Assembly (NCBI GenBank): GCA_958405565.1
Contig: CATYEN010000003.1
Span: 22,685 to 86,684 of the forward strand
Direction of reading: 5' to 3'
From: an uncultured Collinsella sp.
GTDB lineage: Bacteria > Actinomycetota > Coriobacteriia > Coriobacteriales > Coriobacteriaceae
Length of the DNA stretch: 64,000 bases
The number at the start of each line of letters is the position of its first letter. Position 1 is the stretch's first letter. Both the position numbers and the translations under genes were made by a program. Below are positions 1 to 7,871 of this stretch, one piece after another. The notes under the pieces are model-generated. The model was not told the DNA's origin and made no database searches. It saw only the letters and a list, made by a program, of their open reading frames with translations.

Positions 1-1
1 G

Positions 2-961
2 GAGCACGGCTTTTGCGATGCCGTTGTTCCGCGTGGCGAGATTGCGCTCACGGTAGGCGAGCTGCTGGCGCTGCACGAAGGGCACGCGCCCGGCCTGGGG
101 GCACCGCATGAGATCGTGCATGCGGGTCGCCGCGGCAAAAAGCTGGGACACTTGTTTAAGCGCTCGACGGCACCAAAAACCGCGATCGAGATTGTCAAGC
201 AGACCCGCTCGGCAGATCGTGCCACGGCGGGCGAGATGATCTTGCTGGGCTTGGATGGATTTGTGGAGCTGCACGGCGACCGTTACTTTGGCGACGACGC
301 CGCTGTGGTGGCTGGCATTGGCTGGAAAGACGGACGTCCCGTGACGGTTATCGCCATCGAGCGCGGCACCACGACCAAAGAGCGCATGCGCCGCAACTTT
401 GGCATGGCGCATCCCGAGGGTTACCGCAAAGCGCGTCGCCTTATGCGCCAAGCCGAGAAATTTGGTCGACCGGTTCTGTGCCTGGTTGATACTTCGGGCG
501 CGTTTTGCGGTATCGGTGCCGAGGAGCGCGGCCAGGGCGAGGCGATTGCCCAGAATCTCATGGAGATGAGCGGCCTTAAGACGCCGATTGTCTCGGTGGT
601 GACAGGCGAGGGCGGCTCTGGTGGCGCGCTGGCGCTGTCCGTGGCCGACCGCATCCTGATGCTCTCGAGCTCGGCCTATTCGGTCGTGAGCCCCGAGGCC
701 TGTGCGTCGATCCTGTGGAAGGATACCGAGCGCGCGAATGAGGCTGCCGAGGCGCTTAAACTCACGGCCCCCGATCTGCTGGCGCTCGGCATCATCGACG
801 GCATTGTTGACGATAGGGACCTGTCGCATGAGGAGATCGCCGGTGCCGTCATGTCCTCGGCATTTGATGCCTTCGATACGCTTGGTCAGCTCGACGACGC
901 GACCCTCACAAACCTCCGCTACGAAAAGTACCGCGCAATCGGTCGGTACCGCACGATGTGA
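2..961 (+). CDS. accDA: Acetyl-CoA carboxylase carboxyltransferase, AccD-AccA fusion (5' end outside window)
   Basis: Carboxyltransferase of acetyl-CoA carboxylase, which moves the carboxyl group from carboxybiotin to acetyl-CoA to make malonyl-CoA for fatty acid synthesis. The frame is open from base 2 with no stop. The first 35 or so residues (HGFCDAVVPRGE, then a Leu-rich helix) look like the end of the beta subunit AccD, and the rest is the alpha subunit AccA, with FVELHGDR, GAEERGQGEA and GEGGSGGALAL. A Met at base 116 could start a separate accA, but that protein would be short (281 residues) and no stop separates the two parts, so a fusion is preferred. The start of the gene lies before the window. 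Confidence 0.85.
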   Translation, partial: EHGFCDAVVPRGEIALTVGELLALHEGHAPGLGAPHEIVHAGRRGKKLGHLFKRSTAPKTAIEIVKQTRSADRATAGEMILLGLDGFVELHGDRYFGDDAAVVAGIGWKDGRPVTVIAIERGTTTKERMRRNFGMAHPEGYRKARRLMRQAEKFGRPVLCLVDTSGAFCGIGAEERGQGEAIAQNLMEMSGLKTPIVSVVTGEGGSGGALALSVADRILMLSSSAYSVVSPEACASILWKDTERANEAAEALKLTAPDLLALGIIDGIVDDRDLSHEEIAGAVMSSAFDAFDTLGQLDDATLTNLRYEKYRAIGRYRTM

Positions 962-1021
962 CAAAGGGACAGTCCCGCATGGCACATTCCAAGGTCGTGG
1001 CTCGTGTGGGTTGCGGCCTTT

Positions 1022-1050
1022 TTGTATCTGGGGGACAAAGTGGCTACACT
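1022..1050 (+). promoter_or_regulatory. Possible promoter of the CDF transporter gene
   Basis: TTGTAT (1022-1027) and TACACT (1045-1050) are 17 bp apart in the gap after accDA. The match to the sigma-70 consensus is only moderate, and TACAAT, which begins a few bases further on, is an alternative -10. Confidence 0.3.
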
Positions 1051-1096
1051 ACAATCCGTTTGAGCAATAGATATATAGGTAGTACCGTGGGGGCGG

Positions 1097-2257
1097 ATGC
1101 AGATGGTCGAGTGGATTGTTCGTCGTGCGCAGGGCGACCGTGCACGCGTGGGAACGTTGACGGGCATGGTGTGTATTCTCGCCAATGTGGCACTATGCGC
1201 TGCGAAGGGTGCAATTGGCGTGCTGTCGGGATCGGTTTCGATTGTGGCGGATGCCATGAACAACCTGTCCGATGCCAGCTCGAATATCGTGAGCGTGCTG
1301 GGCTTTAAGCTGGCGGGCAAGCCGGCCGACCCCGAGCATCCTTACGGCCATGGCCGCTACGAGTATCTCTCGGGTCTGGTTGTGGCGGCGCTCGTGCTGC
1401 TTATTGGCATCGAACTGGTGAAGTCCTCGGTGGAGCGTATCGTCAACCCGGAGCCTGTCGAGTTCTCGCTTGCCCTGGTGGCAGTCCTGGCACTTTCGAT
1501 GGTTGTAAAGCTGTGGATGGCGGCCCTCAACCAAAAGCTCGGTGACCGCATTGAGTCCGAGACGTTGCATGCGACCGCTCAGGATTCCAAAAACGATGTC
1601 CTAGCCACGGGCGCCGTGCTGGCGTGCGCGATTGTTTCCCAGGTGACGCATATCAATCTTGACGCATGGGTCGGCCTTGCCGTTGGCGCCTATATCGGCT
1701 GGAGCGGTTTTGAGCTCATCCAGGATACGGTGAGCCCGCTTTTGGGCCAGGCGCCCGATCCCAAGCTGGTCAAACATATCCGAGACAAGATCATGAGCTA
1801 CCCCGGCGTTTTGGGCGTCCACGACCTTATGGTTCACGATTACGGTCCGGGCAGGAAGTTTGCAAGTGCGCACGCCGAGATGGCGGCCGAGGCCAGCCCG
1901 CTGGAAAGTCACGACACGCTCGATAACATCGAGCAGTCGTTTAGGAACGAAGACGGTATGATCGTCACGCTCCATTACGACCCCATCGTGACCGACGATC
2001 CAAAGGTGGCGAGCATGCGTCTGCGCATCAACGCTATGGCTCAAGAGGTCGATAGCCGCCTCTCGATCCACGACCTACGTTGTGTGCCGGGTCCTACGCA
2101 CACCAACGTGATCTTTGACTGTGTGCGCCCCTCCGATTTAGCGATGAGCGCCGAGGAATTAAAGCGCACGTTGGCAAAACAAGTCGAATCCGAATACCCC
2201 AAGTCATTCGCGAAGATCACGATCGACGAAGACTACGTAGGCCATACTCACGAATAG
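1097..2257 (+). CDS. Cation diffusion facilitator family transporter
   Basis: Inner-membrane divalent metal exporter of the CDF family, which works as a homodimer driven by proton antiport. The N-terminal 215 residues hold about six hydrophobic segments. Segment 2 carries DAMNNLSD (residues 52-59) and segment 5 carries DSKND, the two halves of the family metal site. In the first half the usual second Asp of D-x3-D is Asn56, so the metal (Zn, Fe or Mn) cannot be read from it. Residues from about 215 form the cytoplasmic ferredoxin-like domain, followed by an extra C-terminal part. At 386 residues it is longer than E. coli FieF (about 300). It stands alone between accDA and the phosphatase gene. 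Confidence 0.88.
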   Translation: MQMVEWIVRRAQGDRARVGTLTGMVCILANVALCAAKGAIGVLSGSVSIVADAMNNLSDASSNIVSVLGFKLAGKPADPEHPYGHGRYEYLSGLVVAALVLLIGIELVKSSVERIVNPEPVEFSLALVAVLALSMVVKLWMAALNQKLGDRIESETLHATAQDSKNDVLATGAVLACAIVSQVTHINLDAWVGLAVGAYIGWSGFELIQDTVSPLLGQAPDPKLVKHIRDKIMSYPGVLGVHDLMVHDYGPGRKFASAHAEMAAEASPLESHDTLDNIEQSFRNEDGMIVTLHYDPIVTDDPKVASMRLRINAMAQEVDSRLSIHDLRCVPGPTHTNVIFDCVRPSDLAMSAEELKRTLAKQVESEYPKSFAKITIDEDYVGHTHE

Positions 2258-2304
2258 GGGAATGGTGCTGCGCCGCTCAAGCTATTCATGCAGAAGGGGA
2301 GAGA

Positions 2305-2931
2305 ATGAAGAAGCTGTATCTACTGCGCCACGGTCAGACGGAATTCAACGTTAAAAAACTCGTCCAAGGCCGCTGCGACTCACCGCTCACCGACCTAGGT
2401 CGTCAGCAGGCGGGTGCGGCAGCTGCATGGCTCAAAGCCCACAACGTCGTGCCGGACAAAGTGGTCTCGTCTCCCTTAGGCCGGGCCATGGACACGGCAG
2501 GCCTCGTCGCAACCGAACTGCTCGGCCAAAACGCATCTGTTGAACCCTGCGAAGGCATCATCGAACGCTGCTACGGAACCTTCGAAGAGGGCCCCCACGA
2601 CGCTCTGCCCACTGACGTCTGGGATCCGGGCGAGGACCTGATCCCATTTGGTGGAGAAGGAAGCCATGCCCTGCAGGAGCGCATGGTAGGCACCCTCACC
2701 AATCTCATGGGCGCCGAGGGCATCGAAACCCTCCTAGCAGTAAGCCACGGCAGCGCCAGCCGCCAATTCATCAAGGCTGCAGCCCCAGAGGGCTTCGGGC
2801 TCCCAACAAAACTCCCCAACTGCGCCATCATGATTTTCGATTTTGACGAGGAAAAGTCGGGAGAAGAAGACGACGCGCCCCAATCCAAGTTCATCTTGCA
2901 GCAAATCATCGATCCTCAACAAAGTAATTAG
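2305..2931 (+). CDS. Histidine phosphatase family protein
   Basis: Member of the histidine phosphatase (phosphoglycerate mutase-like) superfamily, 208 residues. The phospho-acceptor motif LLRHGQTEFN is at residues 6-15 with His9 as the nucleophile. The second catalytic His is in AVSHGSASRQF, and an acid is provided near IIERCYGTFEEG. The substrate cannot be read from the sequence: cobalamin-pathway CobC, cofactor-dependent mutase and general sugar-phosphate phosphatase share these motifs, and no pathway neighbour helps. AGGGGAGAGA precedes the ATG. Confidence 0.85.
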   Translation: MKKLYLLRHGQTEFNVKKLVQGRCDSPLTDLGRQQAGAAAAWLKAHNVVPDKVVSSPLGRAMDTAGLVATELLGQNASVEPCEGIIERCYGTFEEGPHDALPTDVWDPGEDLIPFGGEGSHALQERMVGTLTNLMGAEGIETLLAVSHGSASRQFIKAAAPEGFGLPTKLPNCAIMIFDFDEEKSGEEDDAPQSKFILQQIIDPQQSN

Positions 2932-2968
2932 CTGAGCGAGCAGAGTTAAGCAGACATCAACGTGTCGT

Positions 2969-3119
2969 CTCCCGAGCACGGCGGAGGGCCGGAGAAATAT
3001 ATTAAGGTCATCGCGAGTTCCGCACGCAAAGGAGAGCACTTAATGTGCTCTCCGTCTTGCGCAGGACTGTAGAGCAGGGACCTTAATATATTTCTCCGGC
3101 CCTCCGCCGTGCTCGGGAG
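2969..3119. repeat. Nested palindromic element, copy 1 (conserved core, 41-bp perfect outer arms)
   Basis: Bases 2969-3009 and 3079-3119 are perfect 41-bp inverted repeats. Between them is a 69-bp core centred on a 9-bp hairpin (GGAGAGCAC, loop TTAAT, GTGCTCTCC; 3031-3053). The reverse complement of this core matches the core of a second element at 34664-34781 at most positions, whereas the outer arms of the two elements are almost unrelated yet each pairs with itself. It occupies the gap between the phosphatase gene and rplC. No T-run follows, so it is not a simple terminator. Function is unknown. Confidence 0.85.
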
Positions 3120-3171
3120 CCATCCACGCACTTTACCTGCGTAAACAATGTGAGTGAAATATGAATCTCGA

Positions 3172-3196
3172 TGGATACGCCCGCAGCCGTGTATAC
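3172..3196 (+). promoter_or_regulatory. 25-nt box shared by the rplC and rplB leaders, copy 1
   Basis: TGGATACGCCCG followed by CAGCCGTGTATAC. The same box with three differences lies at 5037-5061 before rplB. GTATAC could be a -10 region, but no good -35 is seen at either place, so a regulator or leader-RNA element is equally possible. Confidence 0.5.
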
Positions 3197-3380
3197 TAAA
3201 CAGCTGTGTGAAACCAGGGGAGTATTCTGGCTGGACAAAATGCCTGCTTAATAGGGTTGTCAGGTAGTCCGGACGCAATACAAGACTGGGGAGCACGTCG
3301 TGTAAGTAGTGGTCCTCTAGGGGCGTACGCTCGGTGGTGTACGCATTGTCCCAAGACCACGCGAGAGTTGGGATCATATC
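3197..3380 (+). other. Untranslated leader before rplC
   Basis: About 185 bases between the shared box and rplC contain no convincing open frame and no trace of rpsJ, which precedes rplC in most bacteria. Short self-complementary stretches occur (for example GGGCGTACGC with GTGTACGC). It may be an autoregulatory leader; nothing more specific can be said. Confidence 0.35.
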
Positions 3381-4001
3381 TTGATCAGCATGATTCTCGG
3401 CCGCAAGATTGGCATGACCCAGGTTTGGGACGAGGACGACAACGTCGTTCCCGTCACGGTCATCCAGGCTGGCCCCTGCGCTGTCTCGCAGGTTAAAACT
3501 CAGGCAACCGACGGCTATGACGCCGTCCAGATCGGTTTCGGCGACATCAAGGCCAAGAACGTGAACAAGCCCATGGCTGGTCACTTCGCCAAGGCTGGCG
3601 TCGAGCCTGTCCGCTTCCTTCGTGAGGTCCGCGTCGAGAACGGCGAGGAGCACAAGGTCGGCGAGGTCGTCACCGTCGCTGATTTCGCTGATGTCGAGAA
3701 GGTCGACGTCATCGGTACCTCCAAGGGTAAGGGCTTCCAGGGTCGCATCAAGCGCTGGGGTCAGCGCCGCGGTCCTATGACGCATGGTTCTCACTTCCAG
3801 CGTCACCCCGGTTCTATCGGTCAGTGCGCCTATCCTGCGCGCGTCCTCAAGGGCGTCAAGATGGCCGGTCACATGGGTAACGAGCGCGTTACCGTCAAGA
3901 ACCTTTCCGTTGTCCGCATCGATGCCGAGCAGAACCTCATCTTGGTCAAGGGCGCTGTCCCGGGTGCCAAGAATGGTCTCGTCGCCATCCGTATGGCCTA
4001 A
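3381..4001 (+). CDS. rplC: 50S ribosomal protein L3
   Basis: Primary 23S rRNA-binding protein of the large subunit. MILGRKIGMTQVW at the N-terminus and the conserved loop RIKRWGQRRGPMTHGSHFQRH identify L3; 206 residues is normal. The start is either TTG at 3381, with GGGA 7 bases upstream, or ATG at 3390, which is more usual for the family but has no well-spaced ribosome binding site. It is the first gene of the ribosomal cluster here, with no rpsJ before it. Confidence 0.96.
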   Translation: MISMILGRKIGMTQVWDEDDNVVPVTVIQAGPCAVSQVKTQATDGYDAVQIGFGDIKAKNVNKPMAGHFAKAGVEPVRFLREVRVENGEEHKVGEVVTVADFADVEKVDVIGTSKGKGFQGRIKRWGQRRGPMTHGSHFQRHPGSIGQCAYPARVLKGVKMAGHMGNERVTVKNLSVVRIDAEQNLILVKGAVPGAKNGLVAIRMA

Positions 4002-4047
4002 GGGCCCAGCCCATTTAGCCCAGCGTCATACCAAGGAGAACACTTAA

Positions 4048-4674
4048 ATGGCAAAGTTTGAAGTAAAGAACAGCGAGGGCAAGAAGGTCGCCGAGGCCGA
4101 GCTCGCCGCTGAGGTGTACGGCATCGAGCCGAACATCCACGTTATGCACCACATCGTCAAGTGCCAGATGGCCTCTTGGCGTCAGGGCACCCAGTCTGCT
4201 AAGGGTCGCTCTGAGGTTTCCGGTGGCGGCAAGAAGCCTTGGCGTCAGAAGGGCACCGGCCGTGCCCGCCAGGGTTCCATCCGTGCTGCCCAGTGGCGTC
4301 ACGGTGGCGTTGTCTTCGCCCCCAAGCCCCGTTCCTACGCAAAGCGTATGAACAACAAGGAGGTCAAGCTGGCTATGCGCTCCGCGCTGTCCGCCAAGCT
4401 GGCCGATGGCGAGCTCGTGCTCGTCGACGACTACGGCTTCGAGAAGCCTTCCACCAAGGCTGCCGTCGCCATGCTCAAGGCTCTCGGCCTTGAGGGCAAG
4501 CGTCTGACCATCATCGTTCGCGATGAGGACGTCAACGCCTACCTGTCGTTCCGCAACATTCCCAAGACGTTCATCATCACTGCCGACGAGGCCAACACCT
4601 ACGATCTCGTCAACAACAACGCTGTGCTGATGCCCGCCGACATCGCCGCTCACTTCGGGGAGGTGCTTGCATAA
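4048..4674 (+). CDS. rplD: 50S ribosomal protein L4
   Basis: Large-subunit protein that lines the exit tunnel with an extended loop and, in E. coli, represses the S10 operon. The loop is visible as KGRSEVSGGGKKPWRQKGTG and the following Arg/Gly-rich stretch (about residues 52-80). 208 residues. A strong AAGGAGA site precedes the ATG, and the stop codon directly abuts the start of rplW, so the two are translationally linked. Whether L4 regulates this operon cannot be seen. Confidence 0.97.
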   Translation: MAKFEVKNSEGKKVAEAELAAEVYGIEPNIHVMHHIVKCQMASWRQGTQSAKGRSEVSGGGKKPWRQKGTGRARQGSIRAAQWRHGGVVFAPKPRSYAKRMNNKEVKLAMRSALSAKLADGELVLVDDYGFEKPSTKAAVAMLKALGLEGKRLTIIVRDEDVNAYLSFRNIPKTFIITADEANTYDLVNNNAVLMPADIAAHFGEVLA

Positions 4675-4962
4675 ATGACCGCCCACGAGATCATCATCCG
4701 TCCGATCGTGTCCGAGCGTTCCTTCTCCGGCATGGAGCTGAACAAGTACACGTTCGAGGTCGCCAAGGATGCTAACAAGTATCAGATCAAGGACGCTGTC
4801 GAGGAGATCTTCGGCGTCAAGGTCGTTCGCGTGAACACCCTGACGGTCAAGCCCAAGACCAAGCGCGTGCGCTATGTCGCCGGCAAGACCCGTTCTTGGA
4901 AGAAGGCCATCGTCACGCTGGCCGAGGGCGACACCATCGAGGTCTTTGGCAACCAGGCCTAA
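4675..4962 (+). CDS. rplW: 50S ribosomal protein L23
   Basis: Large-subunit protein at the tunnel exit and docking site for trigger factor and SRP. The N-terminal IIIRPIVSERSF, the loop rich in Lys and the TRSWKKAIVTL end are typical; 95 residues. It begins immediately after the rplD stop. A 180-base gap with a hairpin and a possible promoter box follows, so the operon may be divided here. Confidence 0.96.
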   Translation: MTAHEIIIRPIVSERSFSGMELNKYTFEVAKDANKYQIKDAVEEIFGVKVVRVNTLTVKPKTKRVRYVAGKTRSWKKAIVTLAEGDTIEVFGNQA

Positions 4963-4979
4963 GACTCGCTGCTGTTGAG

Positions 4980-5017
4980 TGAGCTCATGCCTCCCAAATA
5001 GGGGAGGCGGGAGCTCA
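4980..5017 (+). terminator. Hairpin between rplW and rplB (possible attenuator)
   Basis: TGAGCTC-AT-GCCTCCC pairs with GGGAGGC-GG-GAGCTCA around an AAATAG loop. A short TTTT follows 4 bases downstream. It could terminate or slow transcription leaving rplW; the absence of a direct T-run keeps this uncertain. Confidence 0.45.
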
Positions 5018-5036
5018 AGGTTTTGGGCGTATAAAA

Positions 5037-5061
5037 TGGACACGCCCGGAACCGTGTATAC
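5037..5061 (+). promoter_or_regulatory. 25-nt box shared by the rplC and rplB leaders, copy 2
   Basis: TGGACACGCCCG followed by GAACCGTGTATAC, identical to 3172-3196 at 22 of 25 positions and placed about 80 bases before the rplB start. Its position after the hairpin at 4980-5017 fits a second promoter for rplB onward. Confidence 0.5.
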
Positions 5062-5141
5062 GTCCGGTGTCATCGCACCCGAGGCAGAACCTCGAATCCC
5101 TGTCTGCGATGGCTAACGGATTCCTATTGAAAGGGATTGTA

Positions 5142-5972
5142 ATGGCTGTAAAGCACCTTAAGCCGACCTCCGCTGGTAGGCGTTGGCAGACGATCTCCGA
5201 CTTCTCCGAGATCACCTGCACCAAGCCCGAGAAGTCTCTTCTCGAGCCCCTGCCCAAGAAGGCAGGTCGTAACAACAACGGCCGCATCACCACCCGCCAC
5301 CAGGGCGGCGGCGTGAAGCGTCGTTACCGCGTGATCGACTTCAAGCGCAACAAGGACGGCGTGCCCGCCAAGGTTGCCACGATCGAGTACGATCCGAACC
5401 GTTCCGCTCGCATCGCTCTGCTGCACTACGCTGACGGTGAGAAGCGCTACATCCTGGCCCCCAAGGGCCTCGAGGTCGGTCAGACCATCATGTCCGGTTC
5501 TGACGCCGACATCAAGCCGGGCAACGCTCTGCCCCTCGCCGACATCCCCGTCGGTACGCTCATCCACGCCGTCGAGTTCCAGCCGGGCAAGGGCGCCGCT
5601 ATCGCCCGTTCCGCCGGTAACTCCTGCCAGCTGATGGGTAAGGAGGGCAAGTACGCTATCGTCCGTATGCCTTCCTCCGAGATGCGCCGCATCCTCGTTA
5701 CCTGCCGCGCCACCGTCGGTGAGGTCGGCAACGCCGATCACGCCAACATCGTCATCGGCAAGGCCGGCCGTAAGCGTCACATGAACGTGCGCCCGACCGT
5801 TCGCGGTACCGTCATGAACCCTGTCGACCACCCGCACGGCGGTGGCGAGGGCAAGAACCACACCTCTGGTCGTCCCTCTGTTACCCCCTGGGGTAAGCCG
5901 ACGAAGGGCCTTCGTACGCGCAAGAAGAAGAAGGTCTCGAACCAGCACATCATTCGTCGCCGTAAGAAGTAA
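5142..5972 (+). CDS. rplB: 50S ribosomal protein L2
   Basis: Essential large-subunit protein close to the peptidyl transferase centre. The N-terminal KPTSAGRRWQTISDF, the HQGGGVKRRYRVIDF motif and the C-terminal VDHPHGGGEGKNHT with the conserved His are all present; 276 residues is standard. The ATG at 5142 is chosen because GAAAGGG precedes it at good spacing. An in-frame ATG at 5109 would add 11 unrelated residues and has no binding site. Confidence 0.97.
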   Translation: MAVKHLKPTSAGRRWQTISDFSEITCTKPEKSLLEPLPKKAGRNNNGRITTRHQGGGVKRRYRVIDFKRNKDGVPAKVATIEYDPNRSARIALLHYADGEKRYILAPKGLEVGQTIMSGSDADIKPGNALPLADIPVGTLIHAVEFQPGKGAAIARSAGNSCQLMGKEGKYAIVRMPSSEMRRILVTCRATVGEVGNADHANIVIGKAGRKRHMNVRPTVRGTVMNPVDHPHGGGEGKNHTSGRPSVTPWGKPTKGLRTRKKKKVSNQHIIRRRKK

Positions 5973-6004
5973 TTTCGGATACCGAGTTTTAGGAGAAAGC
6001 ACTT

Positions 6005-6265
6005 ATGAGCAGAAGTCTCAAAAAGGGCCCGTTCGTGGAGACTCGCCTTCTCTCGCGTATCACCGCGATGAACGAGGCTGGCAAGAAGGACGTCGTGAAG
6101 ACCTGGTCCCGCGCGTCCACCATCTTCCCCGAGATGGTTGGTCACACCATCGCCGTCCACGACGGCCGCAAGCATGTGCCCGTGTATGTTACCGAGTCCA
6201 TGGTTGGTCACAAGCTCGGCGAGTTCGCGCCGACTCGTACGTTCCGTGGCCACAAGGCCAAATAG
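6005..6265 (+). CDS. rpsS: 30S ribosomal protein S19
   Basis: Small-subunit head protein that forms a complex with S13. MSRSLKKGPFVE at the N-terminus, VGHTIAVHDGRKHVPVYVTE and the HKLGEFAPTRTF end are diagnostic; 86 residues is usual. AGGAGAAAG precedes the ATG. Order rplB-rpsS-rplV is the standard S10-operon order. Confidence 0.97.
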   Translation: MSRSLKKGPFVETRLLSRITAMNEAGKKDVVKTWSRASTIFPEMVGHTIAVHDGRKHVPVYVTESMVGHKLGEFAPTRTFRGHKAK

Positions 6266-6279
6266 GGGGTTAACCGTAA

Positions 6280-6651
6280 ATGGCAACTAAGTCTATTGAA
6301 ACTGAGGCCACCGAGGTTCGCGCCGTCGCTAAGTACGTGCGTGTTTCCCCCAGCAAGGCCCGCCTGGTGGTCGATCTGATCCGCCGCAAGCCTGTCGCTC
6401 AGGCCTTCGACATCCTCCACTTCTGCGACCGCGCCGTCGCCGTGGATGTCGAGAAGGTTCTCCGTTCCGCCGTTGCGAACGCCGAGAACAACAACGGTCT
6501 GCGTGCCGACAACCTGGTTGTCGCCGCTGCCTATGTTGACGAGGGTCCGACGCTTAAGCGCATCCGTCCCCGCGCCAAGGGTTCCGCTTCTCGCATTCTG
6601 AAGCGTACTTCCCACATCACCGTCGTCGTTGCTCCTCGAAAGGAGGCGTAA
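6280..6651 (+). CDS. rplV: 50S ribosomal protein L22
   Basis: Large-subunit protein whose long hairpin loop lines the exit tunnel and, with L4, forms the macrolide constriction. VRVSPSKARLVVDLIR near residue 20 and the RAKGSASRILKRTSHI loop near the C-terminus identify it. 123 residues. The last codons (CGAAAGGAGGC) carry the ribosome binding site of rpsC, which starts 6 bases later. Confidence 0.96.
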   Translation: MATKSIETEATEVRAVAKYVRVSPSKARLVVDLIRRKPVAQAFDILHFCDRAVAVDVEKVLRSAVANAENNNGLRADNLVVAAAYVDEGPTLKRIRPRAKGSASRILKRTSHITVVVAPRKEA

Positions 6652-6657
6652 AGCTGT

Positions 6658-7368
6658 ATGGGTCAGAAAGTCTACCCCACCGGCTTCCGTCTTGGCATCA
6701 CCGAGAACTGGCGCTCCCGCTGGTTCGCAGAGAAGGATTACGCTAAGACCCTCGGTAACGATCTCGAGATCCGCAAGTACCTCGAGAAGCGTCTTTCCCG
6801 CGCAGCTGTCTCCCGCGTCGAGATCGAGCGCGCTGGCGACAAGGTGAAGGTCATCATCCTCACCGCTCGCCCCGGCGTTGTCATCGGTAAGAAGGGTGCC
6901 GAGATTGATACCCTCCGCACCGAGCTCGAGAAGGTCGCTGGCGTCTCCAAGGGCCAGCTCTCCGTCGACGTTGTCGAGATCAAGCGCCCCGAGCTCGACG
7001 CCAACCTCGTTGCTCAGTCTATCGCCGAGCAGCTCGAGGGCCGCGTTGCCTTCCGTCGCGCTATGCGCAAGGCTGTCCAGTCCGCCCGCAAGGCCGGTGC
7101 TAAGGGCATCCGTATCCAGTGCTCCGGTCGTCTCGGCGGTGCCGAGATGGGCCGTCGTGAGTGGTACCGCGAGGGTCGCGTGCCTCTGCACACCCTCCGT
7201 GCCAAGATCGACTACGGCACGGCTGTCGCCAGCACCACCATGGGCGCTTGCGGCGTGAAGGTCTGGATCTACCTGGGCGAGAAGCTCCCGGGCCAGCCTG
7301 TTCCCAACCCTGCACTCGAGGGCTCTTCCCGTCCTCGTCGTCGTAACTCCGAGAGGAGGGGTCAGTAG
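6658..7368 (+). CDS. rpsC: 30S ribosomal protein S3
   Basis: Small-subunit protein at the mRNA entry channel with helicase activity. MGQKVYPTGFRLGI opens the protein, a KH domain with VVIGKKGAEIDTLR lies near residues 75-95, and the S3 C-domain with GRLGGAEMGRREWYREGRVP follows. The tail is basic (PRRRNSERRGQ). 236 residues is normal. The stop TAG overlaps the GTG of rplP by one base, so translation is coupled. Confidence 0.97.
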   Translation: MGQKVYPTGFRLGITENWRSRWFAEKDYAKTLGNDLEIRKYLEKRLSRAAVSRVEIERAGDKVKVIILTARPGVVIGKKGAEIDTLRTELEKVAGVSKGQLSVDVVEIKRPELDANLVAQSIAEQLEGRVAFRRAMRKAVQSARKAGAKGIRIQCSGRLGGAEMGRREWYREGRVPLHTLRAKIDYGTAVASTTMGACGVKVWIYLGEKLPGQPVPNPALEGSSRPRRRNSERRGQ

Positions 7369-7871
7369 TGCTTGCCCCTAAGCGTATTCTTCACCGCAAG
7401 GTGCAGCGTGGCTCCATGAAGGGCCAGGCCAAGGGTAATACCGAGCTGCATTTCGGCGAGTTTGGTATCCAGGCTCTCGAGGCCCATTGGATCACCAACC
7501 GTCAGATCGAGGCCGCTCGTATTGCCATGACCCGCTACATGAAGCGTGGCGGTCGTGTCTACATCACGATCTTCCCCGATAAGCCCATCACCAAGAAGCC
7601 TGCCGAGACTCGCATGGGTTCTGGTAAGGGTAACCCCGAGGAGTGGGTGGCCGTCGTCAAGCCCGGCCGCATCATGTTCGAGGTCAAGGGCGTGCCCGAG
7701 GAGGTCGCTCGCGAGGCTCTGCGTCTTGCACAGCACAAGCTTCCCATCAAGACCAAGATTGTTGCTGCTAAGAACGCTGAGCAGCGCATCGAGAAGGAGA
7801 TGGCTGAGGAGGCCGCTCTCGAGGCCAAGTGGGCTGCTGAGGACGCCGCCGCCGCCAAGGAGGAGAACTAA
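7368..7871 (+). CDS. rplP: 50S ribosomal protein L16 with acidic C-terminal tail
   Basis: Large-subunit protein near the A site. MLAPKRILHRKVQRGSMKG, the RVYITIFPDKPITKKPAETRM region and GSGKGNPEEWVAVVKPG are the L16 signatures. The start is GTG overlapping the rpsC stop. At 167 residues it is about 27 longer than the usual 137-140; the extra part is an Ala/Glu/Lys-rich helix (from about residue 138) likely to lie on the ribosome surface. The stop overlaps the ATG of rpmC. Confidence 0.96.
   Translation: MLAPKRILHRKVQRGSMKGQAKGNTELHFGEFGIQALEAHWITNRQIEAARIAMTRYMKRGGRVYITIFPDKPITKKPAETRMGSGKGNPEEWVAVVKPGRIMFEVKGVPEEVAREALRLAQHKLPIKTKIVAAKNAEQRIEKEMAEEAALEAKWAAEDAAAAKEEN

Noticed and set aside
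2946..3872. Minus-strand frame of 308 residues across the palindrome and rplC
   Set aside because: It is antisense to rplC and runs through the inverted repeat; no start site or domain.
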